A program made the position numbers and the translations under genes. Of a DNA stretch of 64,000 nucleotides, positions 16,414 through 25,271 are shown one piece after another (within the stretch, counting starts at the first letter, position 1; each line of letters opens with the position of its first letter). Origin of the DNA: Natrialba swarupiae (GTDB lineage Archaea; Halobacteriota; Halobacteria; Halobacteriales; Natrialbaceae). A model generated the notes under the pieces. The model searched no databases. It had not been told where the DNA came from and saw only the letters and a program-made list of their open reading frames with translations. The DNA is taken from NCBI RefSeq assembly GCF_008245225.1, contig NZ_VTAW01000002.1, positions 62,001 through 126,000 on the forward strand, written 5' to 3'.

Positions 16414-17034
16414 ATGGGATCGCTCGTTCCGGGGACGATCGAGACGGACCGGCTGCGATTCGAGGCGATTCGCCCCGAGACGGTCGACGTACTCGAGTTG
16501 TACGAGATCTGTTCGTCGGATCCGGAGATCGACGAGATCACCGAGTATCTGACGTGGGACCCCCACGAGACGCCGAACGAAACTCTCGAGTTCGTCGACC
16601 ACGTCGCAAAACGGTACGAATCCGACGACGGCGCCGCCTACCTGATCAGGCCGAAAGCGGGAGAGGACGGTGCGGGCGAGATCGCCGGCGAGTCCGGGTT
16701 CGCCATCGACTGGAAGAAACGGACAATGACTCTCGGCGTGTGGCTGCGAACGCGGTTCTGGGGGCGCGGATACTCCGGCGAACGCGCGGCTGCGTTTCTC
16801 GAGGTCGCGTTCGACCGTCTCGACCTCGAACTCGTCGCCGTCTGCGTGGACGTCGAGAACGATCGTTCACATCGTGCGATCCGGAAGTACGTGAACGCCC
16901 ACGGAGGCCAGCGAGACGGTCTCGTTCGAAACTGGGTCGTGATCGGCGACGATCCCACGGACTGCTACCGGTACACCGTCTCACAGTCAGAGTGGCGGGA
17001 GAATCGGTCGGACGTAGTCGTGTCCATCGAGTAG
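16414..17034 (+). CDS. GNAT-family N-acetyltransferase (RimJ/RimL-like)
   Basis: 206 residues from ATG 16414; a TTG at 16387 would add nine residues. The fold order is visible: T-I-E-T-D-R-L-R-F-E-A-I, the central G-E-S-G-F-A-I-D-W, L-G-V-W-L-R-T-R-F-W-G-R-G-Y (acetyl-CoA pyrophosphate loop R-x-x-G-x-G/Y form) and V-C-V-D-V-E-N-D-R-S-H-R-A-I-R-K-Y, as in RimJ/RimL enzymes that acetylate protein N-termini or small amines. Substrate unknown. Single gene, convergent with the DUF5658-like gene. Confidence 0.8.
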   Translation: MGSLVPGTIETDRLRFEAIRPETVDVLELYEICSSDPEIDEITEYLTWDPHETPNETLEFVDHVAKRYESDDGAAYLIRPKAGEDGAGEIAGESGFAIDWKKRTMTLGVWLRTRFWGRGYSGERAAAFLEVAFDRLDLELVAVCVDVENDRSHRAIRKYVNAHGGQRDGLVRNWVVIGDDPTDCYRYTVSQSEWRENRSDVVVSIE

Positions 17035-17064
17035 CCCTGGTCTCGAGGCGTCCGTCTTTCGTCG

Positions 17065-17415
17065 TCAGACCACGAGCGAGATCATGTAGAGGTTGATGCA
17101 GACGGCCCCCAGCCACGGAATCGCGAGGCCAGCGGGGATAATCGGCCGGTACTCCTCGGGGAGCAGCGGGCGACAGAGGAGTCCAACGCCGACGGCGAAC
17201 CCTTTGAGCGCGAGCATGCCGAGGAGACCGTACCCCTCGATCGCACGGAGTGCGATCGGGTTCGACTCGGCCAATCCGAGGTGGAGACCGACGAACGTCG
17301 TCACGACGTCGCCGACCAGGGAGACGACGACGAGCGCCCAACAGAGGTGCTCGAGGCGGGCGGGCGTTACGGAGACGGGAACGCGAAGGCGCGTGTACGC
17401 GCCGTCGGAACTCAT
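17065..17415 (-). CDS. DUF5658-like integral membrane protein
   Basis: 116 residues from ATG 17415 (M-S-S-D-G-A-Y). Four hydrophobic helices; the first contains D-V-V-T-T-F-V-G-L and is followed by L-A-E-S-N-P, the D..TT / E.NP signature of DUF5658. Function unknown. The longer frame to 17514 adds Arg-rich residues atypical for this proteome. Confidence 0.65.
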   Translation of the reverse strand: MSSDGAYTRLRVPVSVTPARLEHLCWALVVVSLVGDVVTTFVGLHLGLAESNPIALRAIEGYGLLGMLALKGFAVGVGLLCRPLLPEEYRPIIPAGLAIPWLGAVCINLYMISLVV

Positions 17416-17741
17416 AGGCTCCCCGCCGGAATCGAACCGGGCGCGTGCGGTGGGCGGTTCTCGGCTGGATACGACCCACGGAAATCGGTGTTCCGCTGGT
17501 CGCGGACACACCAACGGCGAATCGTGTCGACCAGGGTCGAGTCGGTAGGGCCACCGGGAGCGTGCGGACGTTGCACGCGCCGGTTCCAGCGAATGAGATA
17601 TTGTTATGTCAGCAGTATCACGACGCTAGCGCTGGTAGGTAGTGGTTCACCGTTCGGTTGGCCGTCGTTACCAAGGTCGAGTCGGTTTATCGCACCGATC
17701 GTCCCGTCGCCGCTGGCGTACAATCAGTCTACCAGTCCCGA
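17416..17741. other. Intergenic region, no gene recognised
   Basis: 326 nt between the DUF5658-like gene and the end of the trp operon. It holds one tRNA T-loop-like stretch (see rejected items) but no complete RNA gene and no convincing frame. Confidence 0.45.
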
Positions 17742-18539
17742 TCAGGCCTCGAGCGCCAGTCCCGCCTTCTCGAGGGCCTCCTCCGCTGCGAGGTCGTCGT
17801 GAACGACGCCTGAGACGGCGGCCGCGATGGCTTCGGGGTTCTCGTGTTGGAAGATCGATCGTCCCATCGAGATGCCCGCGCCGCCGGCGTCTACCGCGCC
17901 GCGGACCATCTCGATCGTCTCTCGGTCGGTACCTTTCGAGCCGCCCGCGATGACGACCGGGAGTCGGGTAGATTCGACGACGTGCTGGAAGCTGTCGGCG
18001 TCGCCGCTGTAGCCGGTCTTGACGAGGTCCGCGCCGAGTTCCTCGGCGAGTCGGACCGCGTGGCCGAGCGCCTCGGGGTCCTCGGGGTCGACGCCGGGGC
18101 CGCGCGCGTAGGCCATCGCGAGGACGGGGATGCCGAACCGGTCGGCGTCCGCGGTGATCTCCGAGAGCTGGGTAATCTGGTCCGGTTCGTGATCCGAGCC
18201 GACGTTGATGTGAAAGGAGACGGCGTCCGCGCCGGCGCGGATCGCTTCCTCGACGGTGCCAGTTAGCCGCTTGTCGTTTTCGTCCGGGCCGATCGTCGTC
18301 GAACCGTTGAGGTGGACGATGTAGCCTTTCCCGTTTTTGTTGTCGTGGACGCGCGGGGCGATCCCTTTCTGGGTGAGGACGGCGTCTGCGCCGCCGCTCG
18401 TTACGCCGTCGATCGTCGATTCGATCGCTTTCAGCCCCTGGACGGCCCCCATCGTGATACCGTGGTCCATCGGGACGATGACGTACGATCCATCTGTGCC
18501 GATTCGCTCGAGTCGTGCCTGAGTACCTGTCGCGGTCAT
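17742..18539 (-). CDS. 2-amino-3,7-dideoxy-D-threo-hept-6-ulosonate (ADTH) synthase
   Basis: 265 residues, class I aldolase TIM barrel. P-M-D-H-G near the N-terminus, H-L-N-G-S-T, the Y-A-R-G-P-G loop and the Schiff-base lysine in D-L-V-K-T-G-Y-S-G match archaeal ADTH synthase (the MJ0400 type) rather than plain fructose-bisphosphate aldolase. It makes the first committed intermediate of the archaeal route to 3-dehydroquinate and so to chorismate. It is the last gene behind trpA (24-nt gap), consistent with joint control of aromatic precursor and tryptophan synthesis. Confidence 0.88.
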   Translation of the reverse strand: MTATGTQARLERIGTDGSYVIVPMDHGITMGAVQGLKAIESTIDGVTSGGADAVLTQKGIAPRVHDNKNGKGYIVHLNGSTTIGPDENDKRLTGTVEEAIRAGADAVSFHINVGSDHEPDQITQLSEITADADRFGIPVLAMAYARGPGVDPEDPEALGHAVRLAEELGADLVKTGYSGDADSFQHVVESTRLPVVIAGGSKGTDRETIEMVRGAVDAGGAGISMGRSIFQHENPEAIAAAVSGVVHDDLAAEEALEKAGLALEA

Positions 18540-18563
18540 TGCGGGTGTGTAGCAAGCTTGCGG

Positions 18564-19484
18564 TTATGGCTGTTCTGGTTCCGGTGTGTCTTTCGGGGGG
18601 GTGGTTTCGTCCGCACCACGGATCGCGCCCGCTTTGAGTTCGTGGGCTTTCGCTTCCAGGGCGTCTGCGGCCGGCGCGTCGCCGTCGGAGCCGTGTTCGG
18701 CGACGATATCGACGAGCGCGCTGCCGACGATGACGCCGTCGGCGCCCGCTTCGACGATCTCCGCGGCGTGATCGCCCTCGCTGACGCCGAAACCGACCGC
18801 TTTCGGAACACCGTCGTACTCCGCGAGGCGCGCGAGGCTGTCGTGGGTCGCGTTCGAGACGTCCCCACGAGCCCCCGTGGTTCCGAGTCGAGCCTGGACG
18901 TACGCGAAGCCCGACACCTGGGACATGATCCGCTCGAGGCGCTCGCCCTCGGTCGTCGGCGCGACGATGAAGACGAGATCGAGGCCGTGTTCGTCGCAGG
19001 CGTCGCGAAGCGGATCGGCCTCCTCTGCCGGGAGGTCGGGGACGATGATCCCCGACAGTCCCGCGTCCGCGGCGCGTTCGACGAACGGTCCGACGCCAGG
19101 TCCGCCCCGCAGGGAAGCGCCGTCGGTTCCCGGCGCATCTGCCGTCTCGGCCGCCTCGTACTGGAGGATCATGTTGTAGTAGGTCATCACCAGCAACGGC
19201 GCGTCGGTCTCGAGTTCGTCGACGAGTTCGAAAAAGCCCTGGGGGGAGGTGCCAGCCCCGAGCGCGCGATCGATCGAGGCCTGAATCGTCGGCCCCTCCG
19301 CGATCGGCTCCGAGAACGGGAGGCCGAGTTCGATCAGATCCGCGCCGCCGCGGTCGAGTGCCTCGACGTACGCCGCCGTCGCCTCGAGGGAGGGATCGCC
19401 CGCACAGACGTAGGTGATGAGCGCGGGATGGTTGTCGCGGATGGCCGTCTCGATCTCGCTTTCGATTGTGTCGTCGTCGCTCAT
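18564..19484 (-). CDS. trpA: Tryptophan synthase alpha subunit
   Basis: 306 residues, TIM barrel. It cleaves indole-3-glycerol phosphate and passes indole to TrpB. The catalytic Glu is in [11 protein letters not shown] (E52). The position of the second catalytic acid of enteric TrpA (Asp60) is Glu here (I-A-E-G-P-T-I-Q). Other landmarks: [13 protein letters not shown], and the phosphate loops G-F-G-V-S and V-G-S-A-L-V. An insertion of about 20 Gly/Asp-rich residues follows the M-T-Y-Y-N strand, and the C-terminus has a 25-residue tail rich in Pro and Glu. Overlaps trpB by 4 nt. Confidence 0.95.
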   Translation of the reverse strand: MSDDDTIESEIETAIRDNHPALITYVCAGDPSLEATAAYVEALDRGGADLIELGLPFSEPIAEGPTIQASIDRALGAGTSPQGFFELVDELETDAPLLVMTYYNMILQYEAAETADAPGTDGASLRGGPGVGPFVERAADAGLSGIIVPDLPAEEADPLRDACDEHGLDLVFIVAPTTEGERLERIMSQVSGFAYVQARLGTTGARGDVSNATHDSLARLAEYDGVPKAVGFGVSEGDHAAEIVEAGADGVIVGSALVDIVAEHGSDGDAPAADALEAKAHELKAGAIRGADETTPPKDTPEPEQP

Positions 19485-20878
19485 CGATCGAACACCTCCA
19501 CGTCCGGCGCGGCCGCGAGATCACGCGTTTCGGTCTCCTCGAGTACCGTTTCGAGGTCCTTGTCGCCGCGCCCGGAGAGGTTGACGACGACCACGTCGCC
19601 CAGATCCGCCGATCCGTCGGCGTCGGGGCCCGCCACCTCTTCGAGATAGCCGAGCGCGTGACTCGACTCGAGTGCGGGAATGATCCCCTCGAGCCTGGAG
19701 AGTCGGTGGAACGCCTCGAGTGCGGCCTCGTCGCCGACGCTTTCCGGCATCACGCGGCCGGTCTCGACGAGGTGGGAGAGTTCGGGGCCGACGCCGGCGT
19801 AGTCCAGTCCCGCGCTGACGCTGTGTGATTCGACGATCTGGCCGTCCCCGCGCTGGAGGAGTTTGGTCATCGCGCCGTGAAGCACGCCGTCGGTCCCGGT
19901 CGAAAGCGTCGCGGAGTTGGGCGCGAGACCCATCTCCTCGTCGATCTCGAGACTCGAGCCGCCGGCCTCGACGGCGACGAGGTCGACGTGCTCTCGCGGT
20001 TCGGTTTGCTCGCCGTCGTCTCGCGGCTGCGCCGCTTGACTGTCCGCGGAACTTCGTTCCGCGCTACTCGAGTCAGCCCCGGACCGTGGCTCCGCGCTGT
20101 CCGGCACGAAGGCGTAGAACGCCCCCATCGTGTTCGACCCGCCGCCGGCACAGGCGACGACGCTGTCGGGAAGTTGCCCCGCTTGCTCGCGGATCTGTTC
20201 GCGGGCCTCCTGTCCGATAACGGCCTGGAAGTCCCGAACCATCTTCGGGAACGGATGGGGGCCGACGACGCTCCCGATGACGTAATGAGTCGTCTCGACG
20301 GTGGTCGCCCAGTCGCGCATCGTCTCGTTGATCGCCTCCTTCAGGGTTCCGCTGCCGGCCGTGACGGGGTTGACCTCCGCGCCGTTCATCCGCATCCGGT
20401 AGACGTTCGGCCGCTGGCGGTTGACGTCGGTCCGCCCCATGTAGATCTCACAGGGCACATCCAGGTGAGCCGCCGCCATCGCCGTCGCCGTCCCGTGCTG
20501 GCCGGCACCGGTCTCGGCGATGATCCGCTCTTTGCCCATGTACTTCGCGAGCAGCACCTGGCCGAGCGCGTTGTTCAGTTTGTGCGCGCCGCCGTGGACG
20601 AGGTCCTCGCGTTTGAGGTAGATCTCTCGGTCGTACCGATCGCTTAGTCGACCTGCGCGCTGGAGCGGTGTCGGCCGGCCACCGAACTCGCACATTCGCT
20701 CGCGGAACTCGTCCATAAAGCCGTCCTCGTTTGCGAGGACGTACCGTTCGTAGGCGTCCTCGAGTTCGAGGATCGCTGGCATCAACGCCTCGGGGACGTA
20801 CCGTCCGCCGTACTCGCCGAACGTGGTCGTGCTATCTCGTCTGTCCTCGCCGTCGCGGTCTCGATCGCTCGTGGTCAT
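19481..20878 (-). CDS. trpB: Tryptophan synthase beta subunit
   Basis: 465 residues, longer than the usual 390-420. PLP lysine in G-G-A-H-K-L-N-N (K100), catalytic Glu in A-E-T-G-A-G-Q-H-G (E122), and the phosphate cup G-G-G-S-N (245-249). It is a TrpB1-type subunit, matching its place beside trpA. A low-complexity Ser/Asp/Glu-rich insertion occupies about residues 261-296, between the G-G-G-S-N region and the next core strand. Overlaps trpC by 4 nt (ATGA) and trpA by 4 nt, so the three are translationally coupled. Confidence 0.96.
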   Translation of the reverse strand: MTTSDRDRDGEDRRDSTTTFGEYGGRYVPEALMPAILELEDAYERYVLANEDGFMDEFRERMCEFGGRPTPLQRAGRLSDRYDREIYLKREDLVHGGAHKLNNALGQVLLAKYMGKERIIAETGAGQHGTATAMAAAHLDVPCEIYMGRTDVNRQRPNVYRMRMNGAEVNPVTAGSGTLKEAINETMRDWATTVETTHYVIGSVVGPHPFPKMVRDFQAVIGQEAREQIREQAGQLPDSVVACAGGGSNTMGAFYAFVPDSAEPRSGADSSSAERSSADSQAAQPRDDGEQTEPREHVDLVAVEAGGSSLEIDEEMGLAPNSATLSTGTDGVLHGAMTKLLQRGDGQIVESHSVSAGLDYAGVGPELSHLVETGRVMPESVGDEAALEAFHRLSRLEGIIPALESSHALGYLEEVAGPDADGSADLGDVVVVNLSGRGDKDLETVLEETETRDLAAAPDVEVFDR

Positions 20879-21681
20879 GTCTGGTGTTCTGAATCGGTCG
20901 CGTCCTCGGCTCGGGTCAGCCGCCGCGTGTTCTCGCGGACGTCCGTTTCGCCCGCGCCGTGGTCCATGATCGCGCTCCCGACGAGCAGGGCGTCAGCGCC
21001 GGCCGCGCGCATCCGGCGGACGTCCGCCGGCGTCGACACCCCGCTCTCGGCGATCAGCGTGACGTCCGCGGGCGCTTGCGGTGCGACCGTCTCGAACGTC
21101 TCGAGGTCGACCTCGAGACGCGTCAGGTCCCGATTATTTATGCCGACGATCTCCGCACCCGCCGCGAGCGCCGCTTCCAGTTCGTCGCCGTCGTGAACTT
21201 CGACGAGCGGCTGGAACCCGCGTTTCCGTGCGGCCGTGACGAGCCCCTCGAGGTCGTCGACGAACCGGGCGATCAACAAGAAGAGATCGGCGTCGACGAT
21301 GTCCATCCCCGACTCCGCGAGGACGAAATCCTTGCGGAGGACGGGGACGTCGACCGCGTCGCGGATTCGAGTCAACGCCTCCGGTGAACCGCCGAACTGC
21401 GTCGGCTCGGTGAGCACCGAGATCGCCGCCGCCCCGCCGTCGACCATCGCCTCGGCCAGTTCGACCGGATCGTCGGGCCGCGTCCCGTCGGCGGTCGGAC
21501 TCGTCGGTTTCACCTCCGCGATCACTGGAACCCGACCGTCAGCTTCTGCCTGTGCGATCGCGTCCGGGAACGAGCGTGCGTCGACGGAGACGTTGTCGCG
21601 GTCACGGCTGTCTTCGGCCCGCTCCCGTGCGGCCTCGAGAATCGACTCCACCGCGGGGGCGAGTGCCGTTTCGGAGTTCAT
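20875..21681 (-). CDS. trpC: Indole-3-glycerol phosphate synthase
   Basis: 268 residues from ATG 21681. Landmarks of Trp[11 protein letters not shown] (catalytic Lys, K58), [20 protein letters not shown] and I-A-E-S-G-V. It closes the indole ring from carboxyphenylamino-deoxyribulose phosphate. It heads the trpC-trpB-trpA-ADTHS operon; trpD, trpE, trpF and trpG are absent here and presumably elsewhere, the usual haloarchaeal split. The frame continues to 21756, but the promoter/operator palindrome lies at 21684-21711, so 21681 is the start. Confidence 0.95.
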   Translation of the reverse strand: MNSETALAPAVESILEAARERAEDSRDRDNVSVDARSFPDAIAQAEADGRVPVIAEVKPTSPTADGTRPDDPVELAEAMVDGGAAAISVLTEPTQFGGSPEALTRIRDAVDVPVLRKDFVLAESGMDIVDADLFLLIARFVDDLEGLVTAARKRGFQPLVEVHDGDELEAALAAGAEIVGINNRDLTRLEVDLETFETVAPQAPADVTLIAESGVSTPADVRRMRAAGADALLVGSAIMDHGAGETDVRENTRRLTRAEDATDSEHQT

Positions 21682-21683
21682 TG

Positions 21684-21711
21684 TTGTACATCGACGTACT
21701 AATATGTACAA
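21684..21711 (-). promoter_or_regulatory. Palindromic TGTACA operator overlapping the trpC promoter
   Basis: TTGTACAT (21684-21691) and ATGTACAA (21704-21711) are perfect inverted repeats separated by 12 nt. A third GTAC sits exactly on the dyad axis (21696-21699), giving GTAC cores spaced every 10 bp, one helical turn. The element ends 3 nt before the trpC ATG and includes the A/T-rich stretch where a leaderless gene needs its TATA box, so a bound protein should block TBP. The methanogen trp repressor TrpY recognises TGTACA boxes; a similar regulator here is inference. Confidence 0.65.
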
Positions 21712-21773
21712 AAGGCTTGCGCCATCGATCCGGACCGGCGAATATTCAAGTCCCATCCGGCTAGGTACTACGC

Positions 21774-22244
21774 ATGGACGACGCCGACGCCGGAATCTAC
21801 GCGCGGGAATCGTCGTACTTAGACCGGTACGTGCAGGTCGGTGCGGCGAGCGGGCGCGTCATCAGCGTCTCGTTTCCCGACCTCCCGGACGAGGAGGCCG
21901 TAGACGACGACCACCCGGTTCTCGAGCGCATCTTCGAGTATCTCGACGGGCTCGAGCCCGTCACGTTCGAGGACGTACAGGTCGGACTCACGATCCCGAC
22001 CGACCAGCGTGCAGTCTTAGAGCAGGTACAGGGAATCCCGTACGGCGACCAGGTCACCGTCGAGAGCCTCGTCCGCATGACTCCGGACCTCGATCCCGAC
22101 GACGAGGACGACGTCATTCTCGTCAGAACGGCACTGGCGGAGAATCCGACGCCGCTGTTGATCCCGGACCACCGCATCCGCGACGGGCCGAGTGCCGCAC
22201 CGCCCCAGGTCGAGCAGAAGTTCCGGTCGCTCGAGGAACTGTAG
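21774..22244 (+). CDS. MGMT-like protein with Asp in place of the alkyl-acceptor Cys
   Basis: 156 residues. The second half follows the O6-alkylguanine-DNA alkyltransferase fold: [12 protein letters not shown], an Arg-containing helix ([11 protein letters not shown]) and the active-site segment L-L-I-P-D-H-R-I (130-135), where normal enzymes have P-C-H-R. D132 therefore replaces the acceptor cysteine and suicide transfer is not expected. It may be an alkyltransferase-like (ATL) damage-recognition protein; in known ATLs the Cys is usually Trp. Divergent from trpC with 92 nt between starts. Confidence 0.7.
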   Translation: MDDADAGIYARESSYLDRYVQVGAASGRVISVSFPDLPDEEAVDDDHPVLERIFEYLDGLEPVTFEDVQVGLTIPTDQRAVLEQVQGIPYGDQVTVESLVRMTPDLDPDDEDDVILVRTALAENPTPLLIPDHRIRDGPSAAPPQVEQKFRSLEEL

Positions 22245-22341
22245 TCGACTCTCGGGAGCGTCGAGACGCGGCTCGAGGTGTCCGCCACCGTTTACAGCGA
22301 GGGAATCGCCGCCGTTTACGGCGGCTGTGGGTGACCCGGAG

Positions 22342-23250
22342 CTACTCTCTATTGTGTGCGCTGTGGCTCCCGGAGCGATCACTCGAGTGAGCCTCCTGCG
22401 GGGCGTTGTCGTCTCCCGTGTCGGAGACGGCCGGAACACGCCCGTTCAGACGCTCCGAGAGCGACCACCGTCCGACGAACTGACCGGCGAGCGCGACGCT
22501 CGCGTGGGCGAGTGCGATTCCAGCGAGAACGTCGATCAACCAGTGAATGCCCAGATACATCGTCGAGACGGCGACGGAGACGGCGAGGACGGTCGCGACG
22601 ACGAACCACTTCGGATACACCGTTCGCGTCCGGTAGGCGAGAAACGCAACCGTCGCCGCGAGCGAGGTGTGCAACGAGGGGAAGACGTTCGTGTTCCGGT
22701 TGACCTGTCGAGTCAGGTGTTGATACTGTGGATACGTATCGTACAACAGTGCGTCGACGAGTTCGGGCATCAGGTTTCGCGGTCCGTACGCGATCACGAA
22801 GACGTAAAGCACCAGTCCGAGCGTGTAGTTCAACGTGTACGCCGTCAGGAGCTCGCGCAGCGGCCGCGTATTCGAGAGTGCGAAGTACGCCAGTACCGGA
22901 AAGACGAGCAAGAAGACGTAGCCGTAGATGTAGACGAACGAGAAGTACGCCGTCAGCGTCGGCGTCGCCTGGGACTGGAGCCAGATGATAAACTGCCCCT
23001 CGAGGTCGTAGATCGGCCACGTCAGGTTCCAGCCGATCATCCACGACAGCTCCGGGACGAGGTGTCTCGCGACGCTGTTTCCAAGCAAGACGACCGCGAG
23101 AACGACGGCGATCGGGGCGGCCGCTCGAACGCGGCTTCGCCACTCCGTGCGTGTATCGCGAAGGCGATATCGGCCGACGAAGGCCGCGAGCGAGACGAGC
23201 GTCAACAGGGCGACGACCGCGACCAGCTGCGTGAGCACGCGCATCAACAT
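22342..23250 (-). CDS. PAP2 superfamily membrane phosphatase/phosphotransferase
   Basis: 302 residues, about six to eight transmembrane helices. Active-site motifs: Y-G-P-R-N, F-P-S-L-H-T-S (191-197) and Y-L-G-I-H-W-L-I-D (H236, D240). The PSLH plus IHWLID form resembles the Aur1/inositol-phosphotransferase branch, so a lipid phosphotransferase is as likely as a phosphatase. A 40-residue hydrophilic tail follows the last helix. Its ATG shares one base with the stop of the upstream lipoprotein gene (TGATG), so translation is coupled. Confidence 0.8.
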   Translation of the reverse strand: MLMRVLTQLVAVVALLTLVSLAAFVGRYRLRDTRTEWRSRVRAAAPIAVVLAVVLLGNSVARHLVPELSWMIGWNLTWPIYDLEGQFIIWLQSQATPTLTAYFSFVYIYGYVFLLVFPVLAYFALSNTRPLRELLTAYTLNYTLGLVLYVFVIAYGPRNLMPELVDALLYDTYPQYQHLTRQVNRNTNVFPSLHTSLAATVAFLAYRTRTVYPKWFVVATVLAVSVAVSTMYLGIHWLIDVLAGIALAHASVALAGQFVGRWSLSERLNGRVPAVSDTGDDNAPQEAHSSDRSGSHSAHNRE

Positions 23251-25028
23251 CAGCGTCTCACCCGGAGATGGTCGCCGTCGTGTTGGAAGCCGGCCTCCTC
23301 GAACGCCGCCGCAGCAGCCGAGACGTCCACCTCGCCGTCGGTTCCCAAAAACGGCGTTTCGGGGTCCGCGCCGTCCCACGCGAGCGATTCGGGAGTCCAC
23401 TCTGCCGTGACCGGCACCGCGGTCGGTCGCGCGTAGCCGTCGAAGACGTCCTCGACCAGCCACGCCTTGTCGATCAGCCCCGCAACGACTCGTCGAAACC
23501 GCGGGTTACTGAACGGCGCTTTGCGTGCGTTGAACCCGAGGTGGTAGAACCGCCGCGACGGGGACTCGAGCACGCCGACGTCTTCGGGAGTCGTCTCGAG
23601 TACGTCGTCGACGACGTAGCTCTCGAGTGGGCGGTTCGTGACGTCCGCGTCGTTTCCGTTGATTACTTCGATCGCTGACGCGCTGCGCGGATCGATCGCG
23701 ACCCGAAGACGTTCGACGGTCGGTTCGGGCAGCGAGACGCTCGTCCGACGCGTGAAGTGCTCGTCGAAGCGCTCGAACGAGACGTGATCGCGTTCCTCGA
23801 CGTCGACGAACGCGAACGGACCGCTGCCGATCGGTGGGACGTTGCCCGTCACGAGCGCCTCCGTCGTTCCGGCCGCGACACGAACCCCGCTGGCAGTAGC
23901 CGGTTCCGACCGGGGCCGCCAGACGTGCTCCGGGAGGATCGGGACGGACAGTGCGCGTTCGGCCGCGGGTTCGCCAACCCCGAACGAGAACTCGAGACGA
24001 CCGTCGTCGACCACGTCGATCTCGTCGACCGCCGCGACGCGACCGCGAAACAGGGGGGCGGGAGCCGGAACGTCCGTCTCGCCGAGGGTCGTATCCGCGA
24101 GGAACCGATAGGTGAACGCGACGTCCTCGGCGGTGAGCCGTTCACCGTCGTGAAAGGTCACGTCCTCGCGGAGTTCGACGGACATCGTTCCGTCGGTCCA
24201 CGTCCAGTCGTCGGCCAGCCAGCCCGTGATTCTCTCCTCGTGTGGCACCGCAACGGCGAGAGAGTCGTAGAGCAGTTCGGTAATCGTCCCAGCGTCCCGG
24301 TACTCCACGGATAGCGGGTTGAGATTCTCCGAGAGTCGGGCGTCGGTGTGGACGAGTCGAAGGCTCTCGATCCCCTCCTCTGTCGGCTCGAGTCCGAGGT
24401 AGGCAAGCGCCGTCGGCGCGAGGTCGGCGTCCCAGCCGTCGAACCGGTCCGTCCGTGCGAGCCGATACTCCTGGGGCACACAGATCGGAACGAACGGCTG
24501 TTCGGCGGCGAACGCCTCGAGCGTCGTCGCCACGGCCGCTTCGCGGTCCTCGTCGTCGGCGGACCGTTGGCCCTCGAGGAGGTCGTCGAACGCGAGGTTC
24601 GCGAATCCGAACGGATTCTGCCACCCGGCTTCGTCGACGTACTGGGAGTGGAGACTCTCGTAGAGGGAGTCCGGATCGCCGCCAGGGTGGTTGGCAACGT
24701 AGACGTCGAAATCGTGATTGACCAGGACCGTCCGCAGGAACTCCTCTTGGGCTTTCATCTCGATCGAGACGTCCATCCCGGCGGCCTCGAGCGATTCGCG
24801 GATGGCGCGTGTAAGCTGGATACTCTCTCTGTCGCTGTCGGCCGGGACGGTCGTGATCGAGATCGAGAGCTGATCGATACCGTCGCGGTTGACGGTGGTG
24901 CGAAACTGGCGAATGCAACCGCTGGCCGCGACGGTCGCGCTAGCCGTCCCCGCGAGCATCGCGCGACGGCTGAAGTCGCTATTCGAACCGCTGGGGGCGG
25001 TACCGCTATGTCGAGGGGTTCCGGTCAT
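23250..25028 (-). CDS. ABC transporter substrate-binding lipoprotein (family 5, peptide/nickel type)
   Basis: 592 residues. A Tat lipoprotein signal is clear: S-R-R-A-M-L-A-G (R21-R22) and lipobox A-A-S-G-C (C38). The body has family-5 solute-binding features (Y-D-S-L, W-T-D-G-T, V-T-F-H-D-G-E-R-L-T-A-E-D-V-A-F-T-Y, G-S-G-P-F-A-F). It should be anchored outside and bind oligopeptides or another ligand. There are no permease or ATPase genes nearby; the only partner is the coupled PAP2 gene. A TATA-like GTAATAC lies 30-36 nt upstream. Confidence 0.85.
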   Translation of the reverse strand: MTGTPRHSGTAPSGSNSDFSRRAMLAGTASATVAASGCIRQFRTTVNRDGIDQLSISITTVPADSDRESIQLTRAIRESLEAAGMDVSIEMKAQEEFLRTVLVNHDFDVYVANHPGGDPDSLYESLHSQYVDEAGWQNPFGFANLAFDDLLEGQRSADDEDREAAVATTLEAFAAEQPFVPICVPQEYRLARTDRFDGWDADLAPTALAYLGLEPTEEGIESLRLVHTDARLSENLNPLSVEYRDAGTITELLYDSLAVAVPHEERITGWLADDWTWTDGTMSVELREDVTFHDGERLTAEDVAFTYRFLADTTLGETDVPAPAPLFRGRVAAVDEIDVVDDGRLEFSFGVGEPAAERALSVPILPEHVWRPRSEPATASGVRVAAGTTEALVTGNVPPIGSGPFAFVDVEERDHVSFERFDEHFTRRTSVSLPEPTVERLRVAIDPRSASAIEVINGNDADVTNRPLESYVVDDVLETTPEDVGVLESPSRRFYHLGFNARKAPFSNPRFRRVVAGLIDKAWLVEDVFDGYARPTAVPVTAEWTPESLAWDGADPETPFLGTDGEVDVSAAAAAFEEAGFQHDGDHLRVRR

Positions 25029-25057
25029 CCGGTGTCGGTGAACCTTCGCGAGTGGTC

Positions 25058-25064
25058 GTATTAC
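25058..25064 (-). promoter_or_regulatory. TATA-like box of the lipoprotein-PAP2 unit
   Basis: Minus-strand GTAATAC is 30-36 nt before the ATG at 25028. Confidence 0.35.
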
Positions 25065-25237
25065 AGTATTTCGCCGACGGGCTACCGTCGTCCACTGGAG
25101 GATGACGAGTCACGGTCGTATACAACTGACCCGTCTATAACAGTATTTCCGTACCACGGACGTCCGAGGTCTCGTGATTCCTGGCACGGTGTGGGCTGAC
25201 CCTCGCTGCAATTCGACCGGAGTCGACTACGCGAGCG

Positions 25238-25243
25238 TAACAC
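25238..25243 (+). promoter_or_regulatory. TAACAC promoter element of the rnp4 operon
   Basis: TAACAC begins 34 nt before the ATG at 25272, one of the recurring TAAC-core boxes in this window. Confidence 0.4.
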
Positions 25244-25271
25244 CAATACGTCGACCGACGAAAGGGACCGC

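Noticed and set aside
17418-17450. tRNA-like T-loop (GGTTCGATTCC) on the minus strand
   Set aside because: Only four of five T-stem pairs form, and no matching acceptor 5' strand, D-arm or anticodon arm is found in the 80 nt upstream.
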